Positions 1-7,828 are shown, numbered from the stretch's first letter. The stretch is 49,446 bases of DNA from Actinomycetota bacterium (GCA_005885515.1 VAWK01000004.1:1-49446), one strand, 5' to 3'. Translations and numbers: made by a program. Notes: generated by a model from the sequence alone, not told the origin.

Positions 1-63
1 TGCGACACCGCCAGTGTCCATATCCGCGGCGTGATCGGGCGGGCCAGCAAGGGCTCGTAGCCC

Positions 64-333
64 CTAGCAAATAGTCCGCGCGCCAGCCCATAGAGGCCCG
101 GCACGCCGAGCGATTACGGGAGATCGCCCGGGAAGGCGGCCCGCAGCGGCGGATCGCCGTACCGCCCGGGGTGTGATCGCGAGGTGGAACGAGGACGGGG
201 CTGCGATGAGCCCCGAAGCGCACGAAGCGTCCACCTTCGCGTGAGACGCACCCGACGGCTGGTGTCCCAGTCGAGCAATGACGAGGACGGCGAGCACGTT
301 CACCACGGGGATGGACGCGGCCACGTAGATCAT
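64..333 (-). CDS. Hypothetical small membrane protein
   Basis: An 89-codon ORF starting at ATG 333, with an AAGGAAG ribosome-binding sequence about 8 nt upstream. The first 22 residues (MIYVAASIPVVNVLAVLVIA) form one hydrophobic segment, so the product could be a single-pass membrane peptide. The remainder is Ala/Arg/Ser-rich and resembles translated non-coding GC-rich DNA, so the true gene may be shorter or absent. It lies downstream of two SnoaL-like genes on the same strand. The ribosome-binding sequence falls in an imperfect inverted repeat (339-363). I do not recognise a family. Confidence 0.3.
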   Translation of the reverse strand: MIYVAASIPVVNVLAVLVIARLGHQPSGASHAKVDASCASGLIAAPSSFHLAITPRAVRRSAAAGRLPGRSPVIARRAGPLWAGARTIC

Positions 334-368
334 GGCGAGCTTCCTTTCTCCGGTAAGGAAAGCTTGCC

Positions 369-658
369 TCACGGCACGGGGCGGGAGGTGAACGTTTTGT
401 GAACTCGGGCGCCCTTGAACGTCAAGAAGGAGCATCTCATCCTGGCGCCGGAGACGGGATCTCGCACGTGAAACGATTCCACAAGCGTCGTCCAGAAGTC
501 GATGATCGCTCTCGGCCCAACGCAGGTGAGCGGTCCGGGAAACTGGCGAGTGTTGTGCCACTCGGCGTCGGGGCGAAAGCAGTCCGAGGCCTCCCGGTAA
601 TCACCCGGATGACCGCCTCGAGCGCGCGGTTCACCAGCACGACATACGCCTCCGACAT
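369..658 (-). pseudogene. Frameshifted SnoaL-like (NTF2-fold) gene
   Basis: Translation from ATG 658 begins like a SnoaL-family protein (MSEAYVVLVNRALEAVIR), then loses homology. The next reading frame continues the fold with GDYREASDCFRPDAEWHN and then FPGPLTCVGPRAIIDFW, both typical SnoaL segments. The switch lies near 603-607 and fits loss of one base in an R-G-D codon run. The continuing frame ends at 369 with about 25 residues that no longer look like the family, so the 3' part is also decayed or truncated. The start follows the stop of the intact SnoaL-like gene by 3 nt, suggesting a former tandem pair in one operon. No function is expected for the broken product. Confidence 0.75.
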
Positions 659-661
659 CGC

Positions 662-1087
662 CTACCCCCGTTCCTCGGCGAGCCGTTCGGCAGCGGCGCG
701 GGCCTCGTCGATGCTGTCGGGATGCGCTGTCACGCGCGCCACCAGACCCTCCGCCCACGTGAACACCAAGGGCCTGCGCCGCGTCATCCCGCCACCTGCG
801 CTGCCGACCGGACGCGCCGTGAACCGGGTCACGACAAACACCACTCCGCCGCCAAGGTCAAGGATCTCGTCCGGCTGCATCTCATAGTCCTCGTAAGGGC
901 CGAGCCAATCTTCAAAGAAGCCACGGATCGCGGGCACGCCCTCGAAGCTGGTACCCAGGCTCACCGCCTCCCAGACGGCGTCGGGAGCGAAGAACTTCAT
1001 CACGGCGTCAAGATCACCGCGATTCACAGCCTCGAACGTGTCGCGCATCAGCTCGACCAGGTCGGGGGTCGCGGACTCCTCAACCAT
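662..1087 (-). CDS. SnoaL-like / NTF2-fold protein
   Basis: 141 residues from ATG 1087. A GTG at 1123 would add 12 unconvincing residues, so the ATG is preferred. The N-terminus (DLVELMRDTFEAVNRGDLDA) and the following FFAPDAVWEAV, GVPAIRGFFEDW and FVVTRFTARP segments are the standard layout of the SnoaL-like domain, a cone-shaped alpha+beta fold used by polyketide cyclases, isomerases and many uncharacterised proteins. Nothing in the sequence identifies the ligand or reaction. It is the first gene of a minus-strand pair with the frameshifted SnoaL copy and lies opposite the small ORF group at 1329-1848. Confidence 0.8.
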   Translation of the reverse strand: MVEESATPDLVELMRDTFEAVNRGDLDAVMKFFAPDAVWEAVSLGTSFEGVPAIRGFFEDWLGPYEDYEMQPDEILDLGGGVVFVVTRFTARPVGSAGGGMTRRRPLVFTWAEGLVARVTAHPDSIDEARAAAERLAEERG

Positions 1088-1158
1088 CGCCGCCCAGTAT
1101 CTCGCCTGCGGGACCAGGCGCACCGCAGTTTAGTTCGTCCCGCGGCCACCCCGAGGAG

Positions 1159-1164
1159 TAGAAT
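1159..1164 (+). promoter_or_regulatory. Candidate -10 element upstream of the small-ORF group
   Basis: TAGAAT matches the TAnnnT form seen before many genes here. A start of transcription about 7 nt downstream would give a leader of some 160 nt before the ORF at 1329. No clear -35 sequence is visible. A 34-codon ORF beginning at ATG 1163 overlaps this element and is probably not real. Confidence 0.3.
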
Positions 1165-1328
1165 GTGGATACCTACAAACAGCGGGGCCGCGTCGCGCAA
1201 ACGACCGGCCCCGTGGCACCGAGAGACTGGACTCCCGGCGCGTCGGCCACGATATCCCGCTTCGTAAGAACTTCGTGGCCTACTTCGTGGAGATCCTCGG
1301 AGCCTCCAATCGAACGGAGGAACCGACG

Positions 1329-1457
1329 ATGAGAACACAGACGCAAGTAACGCTCGACCGGACCCAGCGCGAAGCCATTCGCGGCGAGCTGGAGCTACGC
1401 TCGAACGGCTGGGGCGACTTCGGGGCCCCGGCGCTCGCCGTGACGGGTGGTGCGTGA
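1329..1457 (+). CDS. Small hypothetical protein, first of three coupled ORFs
   Basis: A 42-residue ORF whose ATG at 1329 has a strong GGAGGA ribosome-binding site 8 nt upstream. The segment VTLDRTQREAIRGELELR resembles the N-terminal helix of short actinobacterial proteins of the 'LTPEQREALY...' type, which often sit near phage or plasmid genes; that likeness is my impression only. The stop overlaps the next start (TGATG at 1455-1459), which suggests translational coupling. The short length and abrupt Gly/Ala end suggest a truncated copy. Confidence 0.45.
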   Translation: MRTQTQVTLDRTQREAIRGELELRSNGWGDFGAPALAVTGGA

Positions 1458-1747
1458 TGGCGATGACCGACGAGCAACGCGCGCGAGTACGGGATCTCTT
1501 GCAGCTTGTCTCGCGCACCATCGAGGCCAACCCGAGCTCGACGGCCCCGACGATTCGCACTCGCGCTCAGGTGAAACGGAAGGAGGGCGACATGGCGATC
1601 GGACTCCTCTTGCGCGGCGGGTTCATCGAGCGAAGTGTCGGCGCTGAGGAGACCTACCGCAGCGCCAAGCCCTACCGCGTGAGCAACGAGGCGCCGCGTG
1701 CAGCGTTCGGTGACACCCACGCGGCAGGGCAAGGAGGTGGTGGGTGA
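1457..1747 (+). CDS. Small hypothetical protein, possible DNA-binding
   Basis: 96 residues starting at ATG 1457, which overlaps the stop of the preceding ORF; a GTG one codon earlier (1454) is an alternative. Residues about 3-70 alternate short helices with basic residues (RARVRDLLQLVSRTIEANP, then RTRAQVKRKEGD and LLLRGGFIERS) and could form a winged-helix-like domain, but I cannot assign a family. The C-terminal 25 residues are Gly/Ala-rich. Its stop overlaps the ATG of the next ORF (TGATG), continuing the coupled arrangement. Possibly a remnant regulator of a lost mobile element. Confidence 0.45.
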   Translation: MAMTDEQRARVRDLLQLVSRTIEANPSSTAPTIRTRAQVKRKEGDMAIGLLLRGGFIERSVGAEETYRSAKPYRVSNEAPRAAFGDTHAAGQGGGG

Positions 1748-1848
1748 TGGCCGCCAAGCTCAAAAAGACACGGACGCCGGGCATCTTTAATGCACACGAG
1801 CTCCCTAAGACACACGAGCTCCATAAGAAACATCGAAGTCGTTCGTGA
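1747..1848 (+). pseudogene. Truncated tyrosine-integrase N-terminus (remnant)
   Basis: A 33-codon ORF with an ideal AAGGAGG site at 1731-1737. It begins MAAKLKKTRTPGIF, which looks like the first residues of actinobacterial phage-type tyrosine integrases (basic N-terminus followed by 'TRTPGI', before the arm-binding domain). After residue 14 the likeness stops and an 18-nt near-repeat encodes two THEL-type units, then a stop. No catalytic domain follows within the window. The strong ribosome-binding site on such a short reading frame supports decay of a once functional gene. Alternatively it is an unrelated basic mini-protein. Confidence 0.45.
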
Positions 1849-1948
1849 GAGGTTTCTCAGCGTAACGCGAGTCGCTATCGAAACGACGGTGCCGCCCTGG
1901 GCGGTCTTTGAGCCTCCGCCGAGGCGGCCTGCGCGACAGCGCGACCGT

Positions 1949-1954
1949 TAGGGT
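1949..1954 (+). promoter_or_regulatory. Candidate -10 element for the methyltransferase gene
   Basis: TAGGGT ends 30 nt before the ATG at 1985. Initiation about 7 nt downstream would leave a short leader carrying the AGGAGGG ribosome-binding site at 1974-1980. Confidence 0.4.
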
Positions 1955-1984
1955 GCGCAGGTCGGCAACGATTAGGAGGGAGCG

Positions 1985-2833
1985 ATGGCGATCGAACCGG
2001 AGGCGTATCGACAGCAGAGCCTTGAGACCTGGGGCGACATGGCGGCGGGATGGGAGAGCAGGCGCGAGTGGCTAATGCAGATCACGGCGCCGGTCAACGA
2101 CTGGCTGGTGCAGAACGCGGATCCTCAGCCCGGCCAGACCTTGCTCGAGATCGCCGCCGGTACCGGCGATTTGGGGTTCCGGCTGGCCGAGCGCGTGGGT
2201 GAGGCGGGGCGCGTCATCTCCACCGACTTCGCGCCGGAGATGGTCGACGTTGCGCGACGCAACGGCAACGCGCGCGGCCTTGCGAACGTCGAGTACCGGG
2301 CGCTGGACGCCGAGCGCTTGGACCTCGAGGACGAAAGTGTCGACGGCGTTGTGTGCCGCTGGGGATACATGCTCATGGCCGACCCGGCCGCTGCCCTAAA
2401 ACAGTCGCGGAGGGTGCTCAGGAGCGGTGGCCCGCTGTGCTTCGCCGTCTGGAGGACACCGGACGTCAACCCGTGGGCAGCCGTGCCCGCGGTCACGCTC
2501 GTTCAGCGCGGTCACATGCCCCCGCCCGAGCCTGGAGCGCCGGGGATGTTCGCAATGGGAGATGGCAACCGGACGGTCGAATTGGTCCGCGCGGGCGGCT
2601 TCGATGAGCCCAAATTGGAGGAGATCACGTTCGCGTTCAAGTATTCGGACGACGATGACTTTTGGGACGCGATCGTCCGCCTCGCGGGGCCACTGGCGCG
2701 CGCGATAAACGCGCTGCCTGAGCAGGAGCGGAGGGACACGCGCGCAGCGATCATCGACAACATCGCGCCGTTCCGGAATGACGACGGTTCGTTCACAATG
2801 CCCGCGTCTACCTGGGGCGTGGTCGCTCGCTGA
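1985..2833 (+). CDS. Class I SAM-dependent methyltransferase
   Basis: 282 residues with a clear AGGAGGG ribosome-binding site. The SAM-binding motif I is LLEIAAGTGDLGF (about residues 53-65), followed by the acidic end of strand 2 (STDFAPEMVDVA) and motif IV-type segments (GVVCRWGYMLMAD) typical of UbiE/Methyltransf_11 proteins. The C-terminal half (about 170-282) is a substrate lid with no recognisable signature, so the methyl acceptor is unknown. It stands alone, convergent with the GGDEF/HD-GYP gene; 41 bp separate them and contain a weak GGGCC/GGCCC hairpin. Confidence 0.88.
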   Translation: MAIEPEAYRQQSLETWGDMAAGWESRREWLMQITAPVNDWLVQNADPQPGQTLLEIAAGTGDLGFRLAERVGEAGRVISTDFAPEMVDVARRNGNARGLANVEYRALDAERLDLEDESVDGVVCRWGYMLMADPAAALKQSRRVLRSGGPLCFAVWRTPDVNPWAAVPAVTLVQRGHMPPPEPGAPGMFAMGDGNRTVELVRAGGFDEPKLEEITFAFKYSDDDDFWDAIVRLAGPLARAINALPEQERRDTRAAIIDNIAPFRNDDGSFTMPASTWGVVAR

Positions 2834-2874
2834 CGCAAGTCCGCGGGCCCTTGGCCCCCTGGGTAGTCGCGGGC

Positions 2875-5295
2875 CTAGCGCGCGTCCGAGTGCGCCCCAG
2901 CGGTCTCGTGCCGCGCCAGCACCTCGCGTAGCGAGGCCACCACTTCCTCTGCCGCCTGTGCGCGCGTGTCCGGCTGGGCGTGTGCCCGCCGCCTGGCTCT
3001 GCCGCGGGGGTCAATCGCGCGCAGCTCGTCGAGAAGCACCTCGACGACCTCGGGGTCGAACTGGCACCCGGCCTCGCGCCGAAGCTCGCGGCAGGCGGCA
3101 TCGTGGGCGCGCCGGGGGCGGTAGCAACGGTCGGTTGTCATCGCCTCATACGCGTCGCACGCCGCGATGATCCGCGCGCCCAGAGGGATGTCGGCTCCCG
3201 CTAGGCCGTCGGGATAGCCCTTCCCGTCCCAGCGCTCGTGGCTCGCGCGCACGAGCACGGCCACCGGGCGCAAGGCCGGCGCCGCGCTGAGGATGCGCTC
3301 GCCGAGGATCGTGTGCTGGTGCATGAACGCCCACTCCGCGTTGTCGAGGCCATGCGGCTTCTCGAGGATCGCATCGGGGATCCCAACCTTGCCGATGTCG
3401 TGCAGCTCGGCCGCGCGCGAGAGCTCGTCGAGCTCCTCCGCGGTCATCCCGAGCCGACGGCCCACGCGGAGGCACAGCTGAGCCACCTCGCTCGAATGGT
3501 CCTGAAGCGAGGGCTGCCGCGCGTGCATGATGCGCATGAGCACGTCGCGCGCCTGGTCGGCCGCCAGCGAGGGGCGGCGCTTCTTGCGCGCGTACATCCG
3601 TTGATCGGCGAGCTGCAGTGCGTAGTCCAGCGTGGACGCCTCGTGCGGAATCAGCACGGCGCCGTAGGAGGCGCCGACCGCGAACTTCTCACCGCGCTCT
3701 TCGAGCGCTGCCGCTGCGGCGCCGATCAGGCTGTGCAGCTCGCTGGATTGGGCACCGGCCAGCACGCAGAACTCGTCCCCACCCAGCCGGTACGCGGTCC
3801 CGTGGCTGCGGACCGCGTCGGCGAGCTTCGTGCCGAGGCGCGCGAGCACCGCGTCGCCGGCGAGGTGCCCAAAGGTGTCGTTGTAGTTCTTGAAGCCGTC
3901 GAGGTCGAACAGGATGAGCACTAGCGGCAGCGATTCGGATGCGTTCTCGCTCCGCTCGGCCAGGTCGGCCTGGAGCTTGCGCCGGTTGCCGAGTTTGGTA
4001 AGCGAGTCGGTGAGCGCCTGCTTGCGCAGCAGCTGATGGGCGACGATGTCGGTCGCAGCCTGCCGTGCCTGCTCCACGAGACCGCGCATGACGTCTTCCT
4101 CGTCGTCGCGAAACGCCCGGCCCTCCCGCGCCACCGCGAGCGCGCCACGGGCGCGGCCGGCGTCGCTCGAGAAACCGAGCGGCAGCGACAGCGCCCAGAT
4201 GCCGTCGCGCTCGACCTGCGATGCGTCCTCGTTTGCGAGCGTCCGCTCAACCGCCGCGTTCAGCGCGGGCGCCACACGGTCCGAGGTCGCGATCTCGACC
4301 ACTCGCGGCTGCTCCAGCCCGCGCAGCTCCAGGCGACCGGCGTCCGCGTCGAGCGCCTCGACGGAGCCGCGAAGCACGATGTCCGTGAGCGCCTCGAGAT
4401 CGAGCTTGGCGGCGAGCGCCTCGCCCAGGCGCCGCACTGCCGTCTGCAGGCGCGTGCGCTCGCGTGCGATGAGGTCCAGGCGGCGCTGTGCCTGGGCGAT
4501 GCGCTCGGTGCGCTCGCGTGAGATCAGCAGCAGCAGGGCGTTGAACGGGACCAACAGCAGGACCCCGGCGTGGTGACGGTGTGCCGCGTATGCGACGAGC
4601 AGTCCGAGCGGAGCGATGCAGGCGTCGATCACCCACACCACCCCGATCACCCGTATCTGCACGCGCGAGCGGATCCCGAGGATGGCCGACTCGCGCACCG
4701 TCGCCGTGACGAGGTCGACCACGCAGCCCGCGAGGAACGCGGCGGCGTACAGCAGCGGTGACAGCCGCACGCTCCCGTGGAAGGGACCGGCGGCCACCAG
4801 CACCGCCGCTGGGCCGAGGGTGTGCCAGGCGTCCGAGATGGCAAAGAACACGCGCTCTGGCTCCGCCCTCCGGACGGCCGCCAGCACGAGCGTCCCGAGC
4901 ACGAGGCTGCAAGCCGTGAGCAGCGGCACGGCCCCGGGCGGAAGCAGCAGCAGCATCGGCACGAGCACCATGTAGGAGGGCACCACGTAGCCTGCCCCGA
5001 TAGGGAACTTGATCAGGCACGACAGCGCATACAGGACCATCAGCCCGCCAGCCAGCAGCGGGTCTATCTGGTTGGAGCCCAGCGCGGACAGCGCCAGGGG
5101 GATGGCCAGCACGAGGAACAGCGTCGAGGCCGCTGTCTCGACGAGCAGCTCGCGACGGCTGACCCGTCGCGAGCGAGTTTTCCACGAGTCTTCGAGCAGG
5201 CGCTCCACCGGACGGGTGGAGCGCAGGTCCTCGAGCGTGGAGTCGGTCGTGGACGTGGCCTTGCTCATGGGAAAAGTGGGCGGCGTGCGTTCCAT
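2875..5295 (-). CDS. Membrane GGDEF + HD-GYP c-di-GMP signalling protein
   Basis: 806 residues. About residues 50-255 form a multi-helix membrane region; roughly 260-420 resembles a coiled linker and GAF-like sensor. A diguanylate cyclase domain follows with an intact GGDEF motif at about 505-509, then an HD-GYP phosphodiesterase domain with HDIGKVG (HD at about 632) and HERWDGKGYPDG (about 686-698). Both catalytic signatures are intact, so the protein could both make and break c-di-GMP; which activity dominates cannot be read from sequence. An ATG at 5268 is an alternative start. It lies 42 bp downstream of, and on the same strand as, the riboswitch-preceded secreted-protein gene, so read-through from that gene could place it under the same control. 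Confidence 0.93.
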   Translation of the reverse strand: MERTPPTFPMSKATSTTDSTLEDLRSTRPVERLLEDSWKTRSRRVSRRELLVETAASTLFLVLAIPLALSALGSNQIDPLLAGGLMVLYALSCLIKFPIGAGYVVPSYMVLVPMLLLLPPGAVPLLTACSLVLGTLVLAAVRRAEPERVFFAISDAWHTLGPAAVLVAAGPFHGSVRLSPLLYAAAFLAGCVVDLVTATVRESAILGIRSRVQIRVIGVVWVIDACIAPLGLLVAYAAHRHHAGVLLLVPFNALLLLISRERTERIAQAQRRLDLIARERTRLQTAVRRLGEALAAKLDLEALTDIVLRGSVEALDADAGRLELRGLEQPRVVEIATSDRVAPALNAAVERTLANEDASQVERDGIWALSLPLGFSSDAGRARGALAVAREGRAFRDDEEDVMRGLVEQARQAATDIVAHQLLRKQALTDSLTKLGNRRKLQADLAERSENASESLPLVLILFDLDGFKNYNDTFGHLAGDAVLARLGTKLADAVRSHGTAYRLGGDEFCVLAGAQSSELHSLIGAAAAALEERGEKFAVGASYGAVLIPHEASTLDYALQLADQRMYARKKRRPSLAADQARDVLMRIMHARQPSLQDHSSEVAQLCLRVGRRLGMTAEELDELSRAAELHDIGKVGIPDAILEKPHGLDNAEWAFMHQHTILGERILSAAPALRPVAVLVRASHERWDGKGYPDGLAGADIPLGARIIAACDAYEAMTTDRCYRPRRAHDAACRELRREAGCQFDPEVVEVLLDELRAIDPRGRARRRAHAQPDTRAQAAEEVVASLREVLARHETAGAHSDAR

Positions 5296-5337
5296 GCCGC
5301 CTACCCACTTCCCCTATCGGCCGATGTCGGCGTTTAC

Positions 5338-5955
5338 CTAACGCCTGTAGGGATCGATGTACAGGTTGTAGAGCTGGAAATCGCTCTTCTTCCCGCCCGC
5401 AACCAGCGTGAGCCGCAAAACCTGCCACCCGGTCACGTTTTCGGGCTGCAGGTTCACCGGGGTAGACAGCGTCCATGCCGTGCCGCTGCCGTGCACCTGT
5501 CCGGTGTTCTTGGGCTTTTCCCAAGTGGTTGTGCCTTCGTAGGAAACGTTGAGGTAAACGCCCTCGGAACCGGCCAGATCGCGCACGAGCGTGCGTGCCG
5601 TGGGATAAAGCGAGGTCACGCAGAAGCTCGGGCTGACAGCCTTCGAGCCGCTTGGCAGATCAAGCACGTAGCCCGTGCTGCCGTCTGCGAGCGTGGTCGT
5701 CTTGATCGACGCCCCGCCGCTGAGCGTCCACCCCGTCCCTTCGAAGTTGCCAGGCGTCTGCCCCGGCGCGAGCACGTAGTAGTTGTTGTCACCCGCGTCC
5801 TGGAACGGCTGCGTGAGCGTGGGTTCCTTGCACTGCGAGGTTTCCTTCGCCGGGGAAGTGGCGGCCTGCGCGGAAGCGGCTCCGAAGACGAGCAGCGCGG
5901 TGCAAGCAGCCACGACCCCGCTTGGGAACCTCCGAGGACGAACTATGTATGGCAT
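5338..5955 (-). CDS. Secreted protein controlled by a c-di-GMP riboswitch
   Basis: 205 residues with a Sec-type signal peptide: basic start, hydrophobic core (VVAACTALLVFGAASAQA), and likely cleavage after Ala-Gln-Ala near residue 31. The mature part is rich in Thr, Gly, Ser and aromatic residues and looks all-beta, with two cysteines (in TSQCKEP and SFCVTS). I recognise no catalytic motif; a surface, adhesin-like or matrix protein is possible. The ATG has an AAGGAGG site at 5963-5969. A GEMM-type riboswitch lies in the leader, so expression should respond to c-di-GMP, and the next gene encodes a c-di-GMP enzyme. Confidence 0.8.
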   Translation of the reverse strand: MPYIVRPRRFPSGVVAACTALLVFGAASAQAATSPAKETSQCKEPTLTQPFQDAGDNNYYVLAPGQTPGNFEGTGWTLSGGASIKTTTLADGSTGYVLDLPSGSKAVSPSFCVTSLYPTARTLVRDLAGSEGVYLNVSYEGTTTWEKPKNTGQVHGSGTAWTLSTPVNLQPENVTGWQVLRLTLVAGGKKSDFQLYNLYIDPYRR

Positions 5956-5960
5956 TCAGG

Positions 5961-5992
5961 GACCTCCTTGTCCGTGTCACGGAGACCGTGAC
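5961..5992 (-). promoter_or_regulatory. Riboswitch expression-platform hairpins around the RBS
   Basis: Between the aptamer and the start codon is a perfect 7-bp inverted repeat, GTCACGG / CCGTGAC with a 3-nt loop (5976-5992). Next comes a ribosome-binding site (AAGGAGG) flanked by GGAC...GTCC arms that could hide it in a small hairpin. No U-run follows the first hairpin, so control of translation seems likelier than termination. The switching mechanism is inference. Confidence 0.55.
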
Positions 5993-5999
5993 GGTTCGG

Positions 6000-6080
6000 G
6001 AGAGTCGGCAGCCGGGCGGTCTGCGGGAGATCCCTGGCTTTGCGTCCCCGCCTCGCGACGGGTTTGCCCTGAGCGACGTC
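6000..6080 (-). promoter_or_regulatory. Cyclic di-GMP-I (GEMM-I) riboswitch aptamer
   Basis: Read on the minus strand the leader contains AGGGCAAACC, then a stem CCCGTC-GCGA-GGCGGG closed by a GNRA tetraloop, then GGACGCAAAGCC, a second stem-loop, and a closing GGCTGCCGA. Order and spacing match the GEMM-I class (Rfam c-di-GMP-I): two conserved blocks flanking a GNRA-capped helix, and a second helix able to carry the tetraloop receptor. It lies about 50-120 nt upstream of the start codon of the secreted-protein gene and beside a GGDEF/HD-GYP gene, both fitting c-di-GMP sensing. The outer boundary (P1 stem) is approximate. Confidence 0.9.
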
Positions 6081-6166
6081 TGTTGACTTGTCAGCAGCAG
6101 ATCGGTGGCGCCGGCTGCCCGCATGAGTCGCGGCGGCCGCTGGTGGACAAAGGGCCGACGCGCGTG

Positions 6167-6183
6167 TCGTCCTTTTGGGACGA
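6167..6183 (-). terminator. Hairpin after the carboxypeptidase gene
   Basis: TCGTCC / GGACGA form a perfect 6-bp stem with a 5-nt loop, starting 5 nt after the stop of the M32 gene and before the riboswitch. There is no strong U-run, so it is a candidate factor-independent terminator or 3'-end stabilising structure only. Confidence 0.4.
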
Positions 6184-6188
6184 TGGCC

Positions 6189-7646
6189 CTACGGCGTGCG
6201 AGCCGCGAGCGGCGCCACGTAGCGCAGGAACGGCTCGATGTCCAGGCTGCGCCCTGTGGCCTGCCTGATCAGCGGAATCGTGTCCAGGCGCCGTCCGTAC
6301 CAGTGGACGTGCTCGGCCAGCCAGGCCTTGATCGGACCGACCTCGCCACGGCGCAGATCCTCTTCGCGCGGTCCGAGCTCGGACTCCATCGCCTCCCACA
6401 GCTGCGCCGCGATCAGGCAGCCCAGCGCGTAGCTTGGGAAGTAGCCGAAGCTGCCCGCGCCCCAGTGGATGTCCTGCAGGCAGCCCTGTGCGTCCGAGGG
6501 CACCTCGACCCCGAGCAGCCGTTGCATGCCATCGTGCCATGCGGCAGGCAGATCGATCACCGCGAGCTCGCCTTCGATCATCGCCAGCTCCAGTTCGAAG
6601 CGCAGGATGATGTGCAGCGGGTACGTCAGTGGATCGGCGCTGACCCGGATGAGCGAGGGTTCCACCGCGGTCAGCGTGGCGTGCAGGTCGGCGGGCGCGA
6701 GGGGGAAGCCCGCCCCCTCGAGCTCGCCCGCGAGCACCTCGGCGAACGCGGGGCTGCGGGCGACGTGGTTCTCCCAGAGCTTGCTCTGGGACTCGTGGAT
6801 CGACATCGACGTCCCGCGCCCGAGGTTGGTCCGCACCAGCGCGGGGTCTATCTGGCGCTCGTAGAGACCGTGGCCGTACTCGTGCAGCGAGCTCAGCAGC
6901 GACTCCACGTTGCCGTCGCTGTAGCGAGTCGTCAGGCGCGTGTCCGAGCGCCCGATCCAGGCGGTGAACGGGTGCGGCGCGACGTCCAGTCGCCAGCCCT
7001 GCTGATCGACGCCTACTCGCCGCAGCGTGTTCCTGACCGCCGTGTGCTGCACGTCTACCGGCACCGCGAGCTGGCGACGCGGCGAGTGGGCGCGCACCTG
7101 CTCCGCGAGCGGCGGCAGCGCCGCACCGAGGGCGCTGAACAGCTCCCGCAGCATCGCGGTCTCCAGGCCGAAGTCGTACTCGGCCAGCAGCTCCTGATAT
7201 GGGCCGGTGCCGCACTGTGTCAGGCACTCTCCGTATTGGCGCGCGAGCCCCACGTTGCGCTCGAGCGCGGGCGCGAAGCCTGCGAAATCATCGTTCGCCC
7301 GCGCGCGCCGCCAGCTCTCCTGGCCCTCGGCGTGGGCCCGGGAGCGCTCGGCGGCGAGATCCGCCGGTATGCGGCAAGATCGCTCCCACTCCCGTCGCGC
7401 CACGCGCACGATGTCGCGGTCGAGATCGCCCAGCTGCGCGACCTCGAGAGCGGCCAGCCATTCCCCGATCTCCTCGCCGGTCGCGCGTTCGTGCGCGAGC
7501 TGCGCCAGCGCACCCAGCTGGTTGGCCCTGGCCTCCGCGCCCCCGCTCGGCATCATCACCAGCTGATCCCACGTCGCGAGCATGTCCAGCGCGCCCAGGT
7601 CTGCGAGCTCGGCCATGCGCTCGCGCAACCGCTGCAGGGGATCCAC
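6189..7646 (-). CDS. M32 family metallocarboxypeptidase (carboxypeptidase Taq type)
   Basis: 485 residues from GTG 7646 (VDPLQRLRERMAELADLG), which matches the usual start of the family; a TTG at 7685 would add 13 residues. The zinc-binding HEYGH motif is at about 255-259, followed by GTSMSIHESQSKLWEN, a signature of M32 enzymes that supplies further active-site residues. M32 enzymes remove C-terminal residues from peptides in the cytoplasm, and no signal peptide is visible. The C-terminal half keeps the family segments (TYPLHIILRFELE, DIHWGAGSFGYFPSYALG). The gene is divergent from the YbdK-type gene. Confidence 0.95.
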   Translation of the reverse strand: MDPLQRLRERMAELADLGALDMLATWDQLVMMPSGGAEARANQLGALAQLAHERATGEEIGEWLAALEVAQLGDLDRDIVRVARREWERSCRIPADLAAERSRAHAEGQESWRRARANDDFAGFAPALERNVGLARQYGECLTQCGTGPYQELLAEYDFGLETAMLRELFSALGAALPPLAEQVRAHSPRRQLAVPVDVQHTAVRNTLRRVGVDQQGWRLDVAPHPFTAWIGRSDTRLTTRYSDGNVESLLSSLHEYGHGLYERQIDPALVRTNLGRGTSMSIHESQSKLWENHVARSPAFAEVLAGELEGAGFPLAPADLHATLTAVEPSLIRVSADPLTYPLHIILRFELELAMIEGELAVIDLPAAWHDGMQRLLGVEVPSDAQGCLQDIHWGAGSFGYFPSYALGCLIAAQLWEAMESELGPREEDLRRGEVGPIKAWLAEHVHWYGRRLDTIPLIRQATGRSLDIEPFLRYVAPLAARTP

Positions 7647-7828
7647 GCGGCCAAGGTTATTGCTCCAGCTCTGGTCGGCGCGCAATGCGACGCCCGTCTA
7701 CGAGGGCTCAGGCCGCCGGGCGCTCGCGCGCCTCGGAGTCTGAACGCGTCGGGGCGCGCACACAGCTGGCCGCATCGCGCCGACCGGGCTCGTGCAGAAA
7801 CGAGCCGAGGCGCCGCAGTTCGCGCGGG

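Noticed and set aside
1163-1267. A 34-codon ORF after a GAGGAG sequence
   Set aside because: Its start overlaps the more convincing TAGAAT promoter element and the translation has no recognisable feature.
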